Assembly (NCBI GenBank): GCA_030549495.1
Contig: JAUIRK010000696.1
Coordinates: 1 to 64,000 of the forward strand
Direction of reading: 5' to 3'
From: Nectonema munidae
Lineage: Eukaryota; Nematomorpha; Nectonematoida; Nectonematidae
Length of the DNA stretch: 64,000 nucleotides
Shown: in pieces, positions 1 to 13,119 of the stretch
How the letters are laid out: each line of letters begins with the position of its first letter
Numbering within the stretch: position 1 is the stretch's first letter
Made by a program: the position numbers and the translations under genes
Notes under the pieces: generated by a model
The model's database searches: none
What the model saw: the letters and a program-made list of their open reading frames with translations, nothing else
What the model was told of the DNA's origin: nothing

Positions 1-322
1 TTTTTAGCTCCAACTACTAACAGGACAATTTCATTTTTATTTATATTTTTTTTTTTTTTGATTTTTAAAAGTTTGATTACATTATTAAAAACACTAAGTA
101 TTTACTTTTGCTTTGCTTTTCTCATTTAATAACTGAAATTTTGACTTTAAAGAGTCTGTTTTAATTTAAAAATAAATTATTTTTTTTTGTATCACTCTTA
201 ATTTTAATTCACAATTATTTCAATATTTTAAATATCTTAGCTATTTAATTACTCTTTTCAAAGTAATTAAGTATTGTAGTTTTCTTTGGTAAGTTTAATT
301 TTTTAGAGTTTATTTCTTGGAT

Positions 323-1406
323 ATGTCATCTCTACCTAAACGGGCTCACATAGACAGTCCAACACACATGTCCACCCCACCTTATACATCTTCACAAAAA
401 AATTTTTGATCTTTTTGACAAATTCATCGCTAAACATTCTCTCCCAGCTGAGGCTCTTTTGGATTTCGCTAATCTTAGATCCGAAGTAATTCTTATTCAT
501 GCCAACCAATTCGAAAACAATCCATCTATTTCTTCTCCTTCTATTCAACAATCTTACTCTAACGCTGTTGCAAGCAAAGCTTCTATACCTCTACAACCAT
601 CCTCTAATCCAACGAAGATATTGGCCCTTCCATCATTGAAAAAAGCCTTTGACCCCAAGCTATCCATTATGATAAATCCTGTTAAACCTATTACTGACCG
701 AGTAGAAAAAGCCTCTTTCAGAAAAACAATTGTAAAGGACCTGAACACAGACTCTAACTCACTCTCTATCTCGAAAACAAAATCCACCTCTACAGGAGCT
801 CATCTTTTTCAATTTTCTTCAAGCAAAGAAAAAGATTTTGCTGTGAAATCTCTGTCCAACAGGGGACACAAAGTTGAAAATGTTCCTCCTCTTCTTCCTA
901 ACTTTTTTCTCACAAGCATCCCCAACACTATACCTCTAGACAGTCTTACCAATGCTATCTCAAGTGAAAATTTAAATATTAAAACTATTGGTAATCTGAT
1001 CCCTCTGAGAACAATAGGCAAGGTAGGAGAATCTTCCTACACTGCGCTCCTTAAGCCAAGCAATTCTCAAATTTGCAAACATCTACTGGATAACCCCAGA
1101 GTAATTCTCAATTATACTATCCTGTATATTAAAGTATCTCTTCCGAAAGTGCGTCATTGTCAGAAGTGTTTGAAATTTGGACACTCTGAACATTTCTGCA
1201 AGGCTACGTCTTCCAATTGCTCTCACTGTGGAAACAGAGGCCATTCCTCTCAAGACTGTCTGTTCCTAAATGACAATTCTAAACTTAGCTGCTTTAACTG
1301 TTCACAGAATCATTCCTCAGGATCATCCACTTGCCCTTTCTTTATCCAACTCAACTCTAATCTCTTATCCAATCACAAATCTCTTCTTAACTCTCTTAAA
1401 TGTTGA
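323..1406 (+). pseudogene. LINE ORF1 protein (nucleic-acid-binding, three zinc knuckles)
   Basis: Gag-like RNA-binding protein of the LINE, which normally packages the element's RNA. The likely start is the ATG at 323 (MSSLPKRAHIDS). That frame meets a stop near 410, and the rest reads in another frame from about 420, so there is one frameshift. Three cysteine-rich knuckles lie at about 1153-1370: CQKCLKFGHSEHFC, CSHCGNRGHSSQDC and a looser CFNCSQNHSSGSSTC. The N-terminal half is Ser/Pro rich. The stop codon at 1404-1406 overlaps the ORF2 start. Identity as LINE ORF1 rests on the knuckles and on the ORF2 that follows. Confidence 0.8.
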
Positions 1407-4400
1407 ACTTTCTTCATATAAATTTGAATCATTCCTCAATTGCATCGTCCAACCTGTTAAACATTCTATACAGTAACTTTTATGATATTCTTTCTATCAA
1501 TGAACCTTATGTCATCAATTCGTCTTTTCCTAACATCCCTAGTGGTTACTCAGTTCTTTTTGGAAATCCTATCTCTTTCTATTCAGCATGCATAGTTATA
1601 AAATCCTCTCTTTCACACACTCCTCTACCATCTTTCTCCGCAACGAGTTATTTCTTCACATTTGTTCATTCGAAGCCAACTCCAATCCTCTTCTGCTCCT
1701 TGTATTGCTCTCCTTCTAATTCAACCGTTATCCCTGAATCATTCTCTACTTCTCTCCGTAATGCAAAAGCATTTATTTCTTATAATTTTTCAAATCAGTT
1801 TCACTTGATCATCTGTACTGACTCCAATGCACGATCTCTACTCTGGGACTACGCTGCAAATACAAGAGGCAATGTCCTGTTATCTTTTCTTTCCTCAAAC
1901 GAACTCTTTCTAGCCGACAAATCCAAGGAACCAACTTTCTTTAAATCAGTTAGAAATTCTCCTGTTTCGTCCCACATTGATCTAACTCTAACCTCAAAGT
2001 TTTCTCTCAGCCATATCCTGAACTGGTCTATATCCGACAACCCATCAGCTTCTGACCATCATTTTATCACTTTTCAAATTGATACCTCACCCTCTAGCTG
2101 TTCGACATACGTTTCAACAAATAACCATCTCCATTGGCTAACATTTCTCAAATCCCTTAAAAGAATCTTCCTTCTGCCCACCGTTCTCTATCTTCTACTT
2201 TAGAGTTAGAAGAATTCTCTCTTCAGTTAAACAATACGATTTCTGAAAGCATTTCTTCTTCAACTCCCAAAAATCGTGTGTTTGCTAGGAAAAATGCTTT
2301 CTTCTGGAATTCAAATCTTTCTCGCCTGAAGTCAGCCGCACGTCAAGCTCTCAAAAAGTTTTAGAAAGCAAAGAACCACGCCTTCTCTTTTAAAATATCA
2401 AAGTTGTATAGCTGATTTCAAATCTGCAATCAGGCAAAGAAAAGAGACTCTTGGATCAAATACACCTCTCAAGCAAGCAAAAATCCTTGGAAAATTATCA
2501 ACGCATTATCCAATAAGAAAAAGCAAGCTGATCTTCCTTTCATCAATTCTTCTTTCCTCCCGAACAAAATCTATCACAATCCTTCTTTTCTTACTTCTTT
2601 TTTCCCTCATGATTCACCTACTTTTGATGACGTGAATCACTCATTACTGCGAGCTAAGGTGGCCTTTTCACTTTCTAAAATTCAGAATTCCTCATTCCCT
2701 GAGATCACCATCAAGGAAATAACCCAAACTATCGACAATCTTAACTCTAGATCTTCTTCTAGTTTTGATCTGATTACTCCCTTACATATTCAAAGATCAT
2801 TTCATCTCTTCATCAAACACCTTATCTTAGTCTTCAATTCTATTCTATCTCTTTCTCACTTTCCTTCCATTTGGAAAATAGGTCGTCTCATTTTTATTCC
2901 GAAACCACATAAAGATCTAAACATTTCTTCCAACTGGCGCCCCATCACTATTCTTCCAGCCTTAGGTAAAATTTTGAAAAAATTATTAGACGTCGACTTA
3001 TATATCAAATTCACTCCCACAATCTCATTAATAATCTTCAATGTGCTTACCTACCGTTCAGAAATACCGAATCCGCTCTTTCAAACTTCTCCACTTACAT
3101 TGAAAAATCAAATCAAGAGAAAAAAATATGCTCTTCTATTTTCCTAGACATATCCAATGCGTTTAATAATGCTTGGCATCCTGCTATTCTTTCCAATCTA
3201 TTATCTAAAGCCTACCCCAAATACCTTATAAAATTAATATCTAGTTACCTCTCAAACAGACAACTCATCTTCAAATATAAATTCTTCTCTGCTGTTCATT
3301 CTCTCTCTCTATCTACACCACAAGGTGGTTGCCTCTCGGATATTCTCTGGATTGTCCTAATCAATCCAATCCTCGACTTTATTAGGTCAAATACAGAATT
3401 CGCTCAATGTTATTCTGATGACATTGTTTTCTCCTTCTCAAGTGACTCACTTATTAAGAATCTTTATAGAATTTCAGCCTTTTTTAAATCTCTAGTGAAA
3501 TTTTCTAACTCATTCAAGATCTCCTTTAATCCATCTAAAACGTCGTTGATCCATTTCACTCGAAAATCAATTTCAAATCTTGGTGTCACTTTAAACTCGA
3601 CCTATATAACACCCTCATCATCTGTTAAATATCTCGGGCTCACTTTCCAATCCAACTTACGTTGGACGGAATACTTCAAAAGTTTATACAAAAAGCTAAG
3701 CTTCATAATTTTTTCCACAAAAAAAGTCGTTGCTTACAAATGGGGCTTGTCTGTCTCTCACTCTCGTTTTATATACACCGGCATTGTCCTTCCTATCATC
3801 CAATACGGTATTCTCTCCTGGGGCTTAGCTCTTCTTCATTCATCTTCGCTCCATCTACTTTCTAAAATTCATAGGCTATGTCTCCTCTCTATATCCAAGG
3901 CATTCCGCTCTACCTCTACTAGCTTACTTGAAATTATGCTAGATATTCCTCCTCTCCATCTTCAACTAAAAAGATTTTACTAAAGAGATTTATTTTCATG
4001 TATAAATCTTGCAATCCTCCACTCTTAACTTCTCACGATTTTTCTGACATCACGCCTTCCTTCAGTTTCTTTAACTCACTACTTTCCTCTTTTGCTCCTA
4101 ACTTGAAAGTTCACCTTGTTCATCGTAATTTGCCATCTATAACTTTAAAGCATCCCTCATCACCCCTTCCATACTCTCTAAATATTTGTCGTAATAACAG
4201 TTTAGCAAAATCGTCTATTTTGACATCTCGCATTAGCCCTCATATTTTGCGTATCTTTTCCGATGCTTCGAAGTCTTCAAATCATTGCTCAATAGCATGG
4301 GCCTTTTTTAAGCCTTTCTCAATTTCTCCTTTCTTCAAATTCCAAGCTCCAATTGATTCCTTACTCTCCACATCAGAAGCTGAATCAATTGCTATCCTCT

Positions 4401-5139
4401 CTGCTTGTAACCATCTTCTTTCCAATATCCAGTCTTTTCTTCTTTCAAACATTTAAGCTTTTTTACTGATTCTCGTAACACTATTCATCATCTCAACCTG
4501 ACTTCCCGAATTCCCTACTTTATATCTCTCATTTATCCGAAACTCCTCCTTTTATCTAACAAATTCTCTTTAAGCTTTAATTGGTGCCCATCCCACACTG
4601 ATATCTACGAAAACCACTATGTCGACATCTTAGCCAAGCAAGCAAGTCATCTCTCACCCGTCTTGTCCCTTTCCACCCACTTCAAAGTTTTCAACTTGGT
4701 TTTTATTGACCACGTTTATAAAATCTGGAACAGGGAAAGTATTTCTTCAAAGTCGCGTTTAACCAATTCATTCTCAAATGTACAAGCAATTCAATATACA
4801 TGGAGCCAAAGCAATTTCAAAATAACCCGACCTCTTATTAGATGGCTGTCAGGTCATGTATCTTGCAAAGAATACTTACTTCAACGAAAAATTTCTAACG
4901 ATAGCTTATGTCGTTTATGTCATGAATTTTCAGAGTCACCCTACCACATTATTTTTACATGTCAATACACCCACACAATCTGCGAAAATTTCATTAACTC
5001 GACAATGCGCACTCTTGGACGTTTTCCTATCTCCCTAACTGACCTAATCTATTATCCATCCCTTCTCATCAAACTTAATAAATTGATTAATGTAATTGAA
5101 CCTAAACTTATTGTCTTGCCCATCCATTCACCCAATTAG
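1400..5139 (+). pseudogene. LINE ORF2: endonuclease, reverse transcriptase, RNase H
   Basis: Replication polyprotein of the LINE. The start ATG at 1400 overlaps the ORF1 stop in ATGTTGA, suggesting coupled re-initiation. Order: APE endonuclease (about 1400-2090; LHINLNHSS start, CTDSNARSLLWD, SDHHFITF end); reverse transcriptase (about 2632-3980; WRPITILPALGK, LDISNAFNNAWH, STPQGGCLSDIL, and YSDD at the catalytic site, then YLGLTFQSNLRW); RNase H (about 4240-4660; FSDASK, TSEAESIAIL, FTDSRNT, CPSHTDIYENHYVDILAKQ); and a C-terminal knuckle (CRLCHEFSESPYHIIFTC, about 4900-4970). At least four frame changes or stops interrupt it (near 2160, 2362, 3050-3150 and 3980, and again before 4663), so it is a recent-looking but dead copy. 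Confidence 0.85.
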
Positions 5140-5567
5140 TCATTTTTTTTTTTTTTTTTTTTTTTTTTAGCTTTTATATCTACACTTGTTTTCATTGTTT
5201 ATTTTAGATCATTAAACCCACTTTTTCCTATATTCCCAAGCAACACAGCACTGCAAGCATATCGACTTAAGTCGGATTGTGCTTTGAGATCTCACTACCT
5301 ACCTACCTACCTATATACGTGTATTTGTATTTGAGCCTAGCGCGCCAGATTATTACAAAAGAAAATATAGGATTAATAAAAAATTTTGTTGCTCACATTA
5401 AAATAATAAGGTAATAAAATTTTTTTTTTAATTGTTTATATTTTAATAATAATGATTAATCAATCAATAATAACTTAAAATATAATAATTATTTCTAAAT
5501 AATAATATAATTATTTTATAATAGTAAGTTTGATAACACAAAATAATTTTTTAATTTAATAATTAGT

Positions 5568-5780
5568 AATATGTGTGACCCGAGCCTCAATGGTTGTTAG
5601 GGTGTACCTCTCAGCTTAACAGTTGAAGGTCAAGGGTTCGATCCCCAAGGCTCCCAACTCTAAAAACATATTCACAAAAATTGTGATTAACCATCTTAAG
5701 CATAATGCGAGCATATAGACTTACGGCTGAAAGTGCTTTGATATCTCAAACCAAACCAAACCAAACCAATATGTGTGACC
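5568..5780 (+). mobile_element. tRNA-derived SINE with 13-bp target duplication
   Basis: The 187-bp body at 5581-5767 is flanked by perfect 13-bp direct repeats (aatatgtgtgacc) at 5568-5580 and 5768-5780. The head is tRNA-like, with a candidate A box at 5591-5602 (tggttgttaggg) and a good B box at 5635-5645 (ggttcgatccc), the internal pol III promoter. The 3' part (5707-5748) matches the 3' end of the upstream LINE at 34 of 42 positions. It ends in an AAACC tandem tail. This is the layout of a SINE that borrows a LINE's reverse transcriptase. The intact duplication points to a fairly young insertion. Confidence 0.85.
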
Positions 5781-6052
5781 TGGCAATAAAATGGGAGACA
5801 TAAAAATATAAGAAGAAGAATTTATTAGCATAAAATAATCTCATAAAAAAAAATTTCACATTTGAGAATATGCTTGCATTTTAAGGGTCAGAAGACCGTA
5901 ACAGAAATACTAAAAAAAAAGAAAACATTACAATATTTTTTTTTAATTGTTCATAAATGTTAAATCAACAATTAAACATAGTTAAAAATGAAATTGATAT
6001 AAAAAAATTTAAATAAAAAAATCAAATTATATTAAATCATCACAAAATTGAT

Positions 6053-7660
6053 TCAATCTTTTTTCAATAAATATTCATTCAGTCGTCTTTTCAATGTTGA
6101 AAGTGAAATATTCATAATTTGAAAATCTTGCAAATATTCATTCCAGATTTTAGTTATACGAAACTTCAAACTTGACTGCGTGAATTTCAAGCGATATGAT
6201 GGTATCTGCAAATTATACATATATCTTGGGGAAAAACGTTCTGAATCGTGATTGAATGTGAAAAAATTGCTTATGGCCACAGGCAAATATCCATTATATA
6301 ACAATACTCTATTACCAGCTCTTGTTCAAACTTGAATATCTGTGTATCTTTTTATTTTAAGCATTTATTTAATATTATTTTTAATTTCAAATTCTTATTT
6401 GTAAATAAAGAACATATTTGTGTGTATTTGGGTATATTTGGGTAAAAAGTCCTACCGCATATAAACTTTATAACTTTCAAGGAGTAGATATCTAAAAATT
6501 TCAAAAGTTTACTCTCAAAAAAGCCATGTATGAAAATGGTAAGTTTTATTGAATATAATTCTCATCACTTTTTTCTGGTGCTTGATAATTTCTCATCACT
6601 AAAATATCCACAATTAGAAACAGTATAATTTTGATGAGGTAATATCTTAGCTTTATAGGTGAAGAGCAAGAGGTTATTATACTGAAAAGTATTTTTCAAA
6701 AACTTTATTATTTCAATAACATGATTAAATTTTGAAATTATAAAAAGTAAATGTTTATCCCATTTCAGATTCTGACTTACTACAAAGCATAAAAGTATAA
6801 AACTTAGAAAAATTTCGATTTGGAAATTTTCTAGATTTATTTTTTTTTATTAGATCCAGAAAAATGGATCGCTTTTAATTTTGAAGAATTGAATTTTTAA
6901 CTTTAATGTGGCACAATTCAAATACATCATTCATTTAAGAATGAGGAAATCTATCAAAACTACCTAATTGCTCCAAGATGGAACTGTTGAGTTTGGGTAC
7001 TAAGGTCAAATGATCAGCAAATAGAATATGAATAAGTTTAGCATTGAGTGATGAATATCATTAATAAATATTAAGAACAATAAACGTCCCAAAAAAGATC
7101 ATTGCTTAACTCCAGAATTAAGAGAAATTCTGAAAAAGTTCCATTTATATATATATGCTTTTTTCTCGATTTAATAGATATGATTTCGATAAAGATAGGG
7201 ATTTACAATCGAAACCGTATTTTCTATTTTGAATAAGAATATCGACAGAGAAATGACATCAAAAAGTCAAGAAAAATTGTTAGGACATAAACTTTTTATC
7301 CAATAAAGAAGTCAAAACTAATTTTCCAAAAATAAGCCTTTGGTTAATGACACTTTTCTAGATTATTCTTTCAAAGACTTTTGATAGCGATCATATCGAG
7401 CTAATTGGTGTATAATTTGAGTCTAGAGTCTTTTTCCCTTTTTTATAAACATGAATTACTCTAGTTTTTTTAAAGCTTGATGGAAAAGTGTAATTTTCTA
7501 AGCAGGAATTAAAAATTATAAGCTGAGTTGAACATATATAGTCACCATATTGATATGATTAATTAAAATCAAATGTCCCGAGAATCTTTCGATTTCAAAT
7601 CTTGTATCGCTAATAGTATATCATTACAAGAAATTGGACCAAAATGAAACTTAGGAGTTT
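6053..7660 (-). pseudogene. Second LINE relic, ORF2 RT to C-terminus (CR1/Jockey-like)
   Basis: Minus-strand reading, heavily decayed. From about 7480 down: TFPSSFKKTRVIHVYKKGKK and then SLSKVFERII match the fingers region (F-P--K---V-P--K) of CR1/Jockey-type reverse transcriptases. Next, near 7090, FLIFINDIHHSML matches the LF-LFINDL block before the catalytic aspartates. The final 83 codons (6053-6304) match the usual ORF2 end (FRITKIWNEYLQDF, then LSTLKRRLNEYLLKK). There are many stops and shifts. It is a different family from the element at 0.3-5.3 kb, judged by its C-terminus. Confidence 0.65.
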
Positions 7661-9560
7661 ATGAAATTTTTGTGCCAATAAAAGTATTTTCAAATAAATT
7701 TCTATTAATTTTTTTATTCCATTGTTTAATAATGCTACACAACAAAATTTCTCAGTTTCACCTAAAATGATTAATTCTCATATGTGTAATACCTATTAAT
7801 TAATACTATATTGTTTTTTTTTGTAAAAATAGTTTAATATTTATTTTGTAGAATAATATTTATAAATATATTAATTGATTTTAATTTTCGAAACTATATA
7901 TTAGCTCATTTTAATTCCCAGATTGTATTATAGCATTTTTGGAATTAGCAAAGTAAAATGATTTTTTCCTGTAGTTTTTTTTCTATAGTTTTAAATCTCC
8001 CTTTTGACGTTTATATAAAGTAAAATATAGAAAACAATTATTAATGTATATAATTTTCAAGGAATTTTTTTTTCAAACATGATAATTTCTTTTTACTATA
8101 ACTATGATGTAATTATAGCTTAATTTATTTTACTTGATCCGTTGTTCCTAAACTATATCCCCTCTCGATATCTTGTCAAGAAGTTAAAAATTCGCGGCCA
8201 TCTACTATAACCGGCGTGATTTATACATTTATTTTCGGTTAGGAAAGGAAATATGACAATCTAAAAAAATTTTCAGGCATGTTCTAATTATTAGTAAATA
8301 GACTCGAATATATTTTCAGAAAATTACAGTTTAATAATTAATATCAAAATAGGTTTTAACAATTATTTAGCTGTTCTAGTCTGATGTTTCTCAGTTGTAT
8401 TTGAGTAGCAATCTTTGAACTTCATTGCTAGAGCACAGATGCGTCTTTATTTAATACATAGGTTCTTAGCCCAATTGTTGTGACTATAATTAGATTTACA
8501 TGTGTATTCTCAAAAGTCGCCTTCAGTTGGAGCATACGATAATTTACCTTTCTTTTAATTCGTTCCAAAAAAAAGCTAAGTTATAATAAATACTGCAATT
8601 TGGTATGATTTCAATTTCGTTACAATACTTCCTTATCTTGCTTTTTTAAATATATTTCTCTAGTTTATATTCGTACATAATCATCACTGAAATACAACTG
8701 GACCCGAACATATGCAAGTTCAAACAATAATATACTTTATTTTTTAGAAGCATTTAGTATAGCTTTTTTAATTTATGCCAGCAAGTTTAAAATGACATAT
8801 ACTCATTACTCTTAATTTATTCAAATATCAGTTGGGTCATCGTCATTTAAAAAGATAATGAAATCTGCATAGGTCAAAAATTTGGATTGGTACACCAACT
8901 TCAACCTTCAAGTTTTTATATTTCTTGCTTTTAAATTCAAAATTGTTATTACCCTTATCTCACACATGGAGGTAGAAGCAAATTGAACAAGGAGACTCAA
9001 GAACCAGAACTGAGTTATTGTTTTCACTTAAAAAAATCACAAGCTTAAGAATTAAATCTAAAAATTCTTTTAGTATTTCATCTAGGATGCCAGATACATG
9101 AATTCCAGCACAAAATAGATTACTCTTCAATGATCCCTGTTCTGATAGCTTACGAAAATGCATATTTTTAGTAGTCTTTTAACTTTGAAGTGATCTGGAC
9201 CTGAGGTCATCTTTGAATCGGAAAAGTTTTTCATACATAACTATGCTTCCAAGAATGTTTTTCCGACGCTAGTTCTGTAGTTTAAAAAGAAAGTCTAGGA
9301 AATTATTTTGAATATGTAGAATATGTGTTTCCTTCCCTCGAAATTTCAAATTTAGTTTGCTCAGGTTATCAAAAATATTGGCACAGGATCCATTATTTTT
9401 CTTAATGCATGTCTTATTTTTTGGGCTTTTTCTTTCGCTATTTCCAATGCAATTTCATATCAGGCCTCAACTACGTATGCATTCTTCCGATGATGCAACT
9501 CACTGGCATTAACACTTGCACATCGGACTATATTTTACTTACACCAAACACGGAACATGA
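7661..9560. other. No gene seen
   Basis: AT-rich sequence with no supported coding region. The short open frames here (for example 8960-9163 minus) show no motif and no splice context. Probably old, unrecognisable repeat. Confidence 0.5.
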
Positions 9561-9571
9561 AGTTTTATTTT

Positions 9572-9670
9572 TCTTCTTTGAACACAAATGCTATTTTTTG
9601 TCCATAACTTTGTGTGAATTATTAGTTTTTAACAATGGAGCATACATAAAAATGCCTCGATAGTTCTACC
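9572..9670 (-). repeat. Dispersed repeat, inverted match to 49889-49985
   Basis: The reverse complement of this segment closely matches the plus strand at about 49889-49985, sharing for example atttttatgtatgctccatt and attcacacaaagttatgg. Both copies are followed by a segment containing aaagttggttag. It is an uncharacterised interspersed repeat family. Confidence 0.65.
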
Positions 9671-9894
9671 CTCAAAAAAGTTATTAAACAAAAGAAAATC
9701 AAACAAGTTATCAAACTTTGAAAAAAAGACCACATGGGTGTATAGATATATATTTATTTTAGGGTGGTTCTTAAAAAATATGAAAAAATTAAAAATCTTA
9801 TCTTGCGAATCAAAAAAATACTTTAGACAAAATTTTGAGATATTTGAACAATTTTTATTGGTAGCTCAAGGAGACAAATCTTATATATACAATG

Positions 9895-10030
9895 GGGCAT
9901 GCGTAAAGTTGGTTAGAATCTGTGTTTGATATCTCAAGGTCTCGGGTTCGAATTCAGTCTCGAGACACTTACTCATAGTTCGATACAAACGGTGCATTTT
10001 TGCCTACTCGATGAAAACACTGGGTACCTT
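9895..10030 (+). repeat. Possible tRNA-derived SINE fragment
   Basis: It holds an A-box-like tggttagaatc (9910-9920) and a B box ggttcgaattc (9945-9955) at a spacing usual for tRNA genes. The surrounding sequence does not fold into an obvious tRNA, and no duplication or tail was found, so a SINE relic is more likely than a tRNA gene. Confidence 0.4.
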
Positions 10031-10036
10031 TGTTTT

Positions 10037-12390
10037 TACATATAAAGTGCAATGTTCTTTTATTTATTAACATATATTAATTTGTAATTGTTGATTTATT
10101 TGAATTGGCATATTTGGTTCTATGCCGTTCAACAATTCGCAGAAGATACTATTGCATTTGTTCTTCATCTTTAGTTATTGAAGAATCATATTCTTCAATA
10201 AGAGATATACTTCCTTCAACACAATTGTTAACACACTTTAAACATTATTTTTTTTTAATGGTAACCTATAACTTTCATTCTTTTCCCAGGTTTTTGGTTC
10301 AAATTTTAAGAAATCAGTTGAAATAAATAATGTAAAAGATTTTCTTGATGCAAAATTTTCAGGAGAATAATTAATTATATTTTCTAACGAAAAAACACAT
10401 CGCTTGTTAGAACTTTACTCATTTGCACAATTTTTTCCATAGCTTCTAATATTGCTTTTTTATTGAAACAAATCAATGGATCAATTAAAGCCAAAACAAC
10501 AAATTTTGGTTTGAAAACTTGGTTAGCACTATTTGAAATTTTCGAATTTATCTTTTCGTACTCAAAAAGATTATTCAAAAAATTAAAATCATTCTGTGGA
10601 GCAGAAACTACATCATTTGCTGTAAACCAAGCTTTTAAGTTAAGTTGGAAAACAAAAATAGATATATCAAAAACACCTTTTTTTATATGATGCAACTTGA
10701 ATTTGTGAGAAAACGAATGGTTATCAAAAGATTTTATAAAGTGCACACCACGATGAGCAATTTTCCCATTTAAAATAATAAGCTCTAAAAATTCTTTGTA
10801 ATCATCTCTTGCACGACATTTACTCAACTGATTAGTTGCAAAACTAGCAGTACATTCTTTCTGTAACAAACTTTGATAACAAGATTGATGAATAGCGTTC
10901 CATTGATCTTGTAATCTTTTGAATAAAACAACATCGGTACCAATTGTCGGACCGAGAGAAGATTTAAAAGTAGGAGCCAATATTATTTGAAAAATGTGAT
11001 GCCTACATACAAAATAAATACAAAATATTGTTTTAACTTTTGCATAATCATTTTACACGTTCAAGATTTAATTCTAGTATTTATAGCTTTTGTATAAAAA
11101 CAATGAGCTTTTACATTTTCAACAATTTTCCACCTTTGTAACATTTGATTGTGCGATTCCAACTCCAGAAAATAGTTTCGGAACTCCTAATAATTTTTCT
11201 GATTTGTATCCTGAAACTACAACTGCAAGACTAACTTTTTCTTGATAAATCCATGCACCATGCCAAAATTATGAGTTTTTCAAAAAAATTCTATACTGAT
11301 GTCAAGCTATACGTATTGAAGATATATTAATATTCTAATTTTTGACTTCAAAATCAAGCTTTTTAATAGTTGCACTAATCATCATTGTTGCTTTTCTGTC
11401 TGAAGTTTTTGTTCTATTTAAAGTAGCTGCTAAATCTAATTTTTTTACGAGCTCTTTTACTCACTTGATAATTTTATTTTTAACTTTTCATCTGGATAAG
11501 GCATCTTCTTCACCTTCATTTTCAAACTCTAAAACTTCTCAACTTGTTTTCTTTTTTGCAATCTTTTTTCTTTTAAAGCGTCTAATTTATCTAGAGATCC
11601 TAAAAAACCTTGAAGATCTTTTTCCTTTGAGCAATTAAAATTTTTTTTTATCTTGATCAATTTGGATTAAATTGAGAAGTTTTTGTTCATGAGCGATGTC
11701 AAATAAATGATCTAATTGCTTAACAAATAATTTTTTATTTTTCTCTTGTGTGAGAGTGTTTCTTGAAGAATTCTTTAATTTTTGTATTTCAAAAAATTTT
11801 TCTAACTGTTTGATAGCATGTTGTTCTCGTCGAAGTGGAATTCTCGATTTATTCCAAAATAATGAAACTTCTTGAATGAGAAGTTTAGCACTATCTCGAA
11901 TTGTTTTTACAATGTTTTATGATAAAAAAATAAGCATAAAACTTGTATGGTTGCTGGTAATTTGCATTTCTTGAAATCCAATTAAAATATTTGCTTCTAG
12001 TAATCTTAGATTCAGTCATAAGCTGCAATATAAAATTTAAAAATACATACTCCTAAAAATAAAAAATTTTAAATAATTACAAAAATCTCATAAACTTACA
12101 TTTAAATACCAAAAACATAAAACTATTTATAATTTACTTTTGGCGACCTTTAAATAAAATTAATTCTTAATAATTTTTTATATCTTGCTATTATATAAAA
12201 CAAAACATAATGGAATGCTGATAAATTAAAAAAAAATAAAATTTTATATAGAGTTTTTTGAGGGACCACTTTTTCGTGCTCCCATAGGGCGCAAATCAAA
12301 AGATAATTTTTTTCTAGGCAAGGTGCAAACTCTTTGATTTGAAGATTTTTCTCTACTTTGATCAGTTAAACGTTGCACTTTATATATAAC
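10037..12390 (-). mobile_element. DDE-family element, copy A (decayed)
   Basis: Minus-strand transposase relic of the family described at 31304-34300. Readable blocks from N to C are VVVSGYKSEKLLGVPKLFSG (about 11170-11230), CRHHIFQIIL followed by VVLFKRLQDQW (about 10910-11010), RARDDYKEFLELIILNG (about 10765-10815), APQNDFNFLNNLFEYE (about 10550-10600), and near 10110-10240 the C-terminal block VEGSISLIEEYDSSITKDEE. The stretch 10384-10980 is still open for about 200 codons. Imperfect inverted repeats around AAAGTGCAA lie at about 10037-10055 and 12370-12390 and may be the termini; unlike copies C and E I could not find a clean 8-bp duplication. Confidence 0.7.
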
Positions 12391-13079
12391 CCTACTCTTA
12401 TGCCCTCACATCCAACTACTATCACGCTTGATATTGTTGTTGATAAAAGTGAAGCTTAGTTTTCAATTTCAGAAAAATGCTAAAAGTATTGTTAAGTTAT
12501 AGCTTATCTTATTCAGAAAACAACAATAGAGGCAACATAAAAATTTTACTTAGTTGAAATTTTTTATTCTATGCCTCATTAAAATTAATATCAACTTTTC
12601 AAAATCTAGGTACTATTGAAAAGTATAAATTGAGCTCATTTTGACGTTTCCTTGAGAAACGAAGCTATGAAAAATAAGAAAAATTATAAACTCATTACAT
12701 ACACCCTAAAATTTTTTAAATTTAAACTTATTCAAAATAATCTTAATTTCAAAGTTATATTTTATATTAATGTGATAAAGTGGAATCATGTTTATCCCAT
12801 TAATGACCGATTTTCAACTAACAAATTTCAAATTCATATATTACTAGTTTCCTAGATATATAACTTTATTTCAAAATTAAAATGTTTATTTAATATTGAA
12901 ATTAAAAAACATAACTAAAAAGTTATGTTGTCACAAATGTGTACATATCATTTTATCTAAAAAAGAAATATTATTTTTCCTGTTTTGCATCAAAAGCATT
13001 AAAAAGAGCCACATTACATTTTGTGCACTTTTTCTTTATGCTTTTTACAAAATACACAAATCTTTTGAGAGCCCAGTGA

Positions 13080-13119
13080 AAGACCTTTTCGCACCCCCTT
13101 CCCTTGATGTGCGCCACTG
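13080..13119 (-). repeat. End fragment of the poly-G hAT MITE family
   Basis: The reverse complement begins CAGTGGCGCACATC and runs into a G-rich stretch followed by GCGAAAAGG. This matches the terminus of the MITE at 27010-28002. Its partner end is not certain; a weak match lies near 12283. Confidence 0.5.

Larger units (their letters stand above)
323..5312 (+). mobile_element. Non-LTR retrotransposon (LINE), I-group-like, near full length, decayed
   Basis: Two-ORF LINE. The first ORF carries CCHC knuckles. The second carries an APE-type endonuclease, a reverse transcriptase, an RNase H and a cysteine-rich C-terminus. An RNase H plus a CCHC-bearing ORF1 is typical of the I/LOA/Ingi group, so I place it there rather than in RTE or CR1. 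The 3' UTR has a run of about 27 T at 5142-5168 and ends in a short CTAC tandem repeat (about 5294-5312), the kind of simple tail such elements use. I did not find a target-site duplication; the AT-rich stretch 1-322 may be 5' UTR or flank. Several frame breaks show it is no longer active. Its last 42 nt before the tail (5253-5294) match the SINE at 5707-5748. Confidence 0.85.

Noticed and set aside
5581-5660. A functional tRNA gene
   Set aside because: Only A and B boxes are kept; flanking duplication, LINE-like tail and simple repeat show that it is a SINE.
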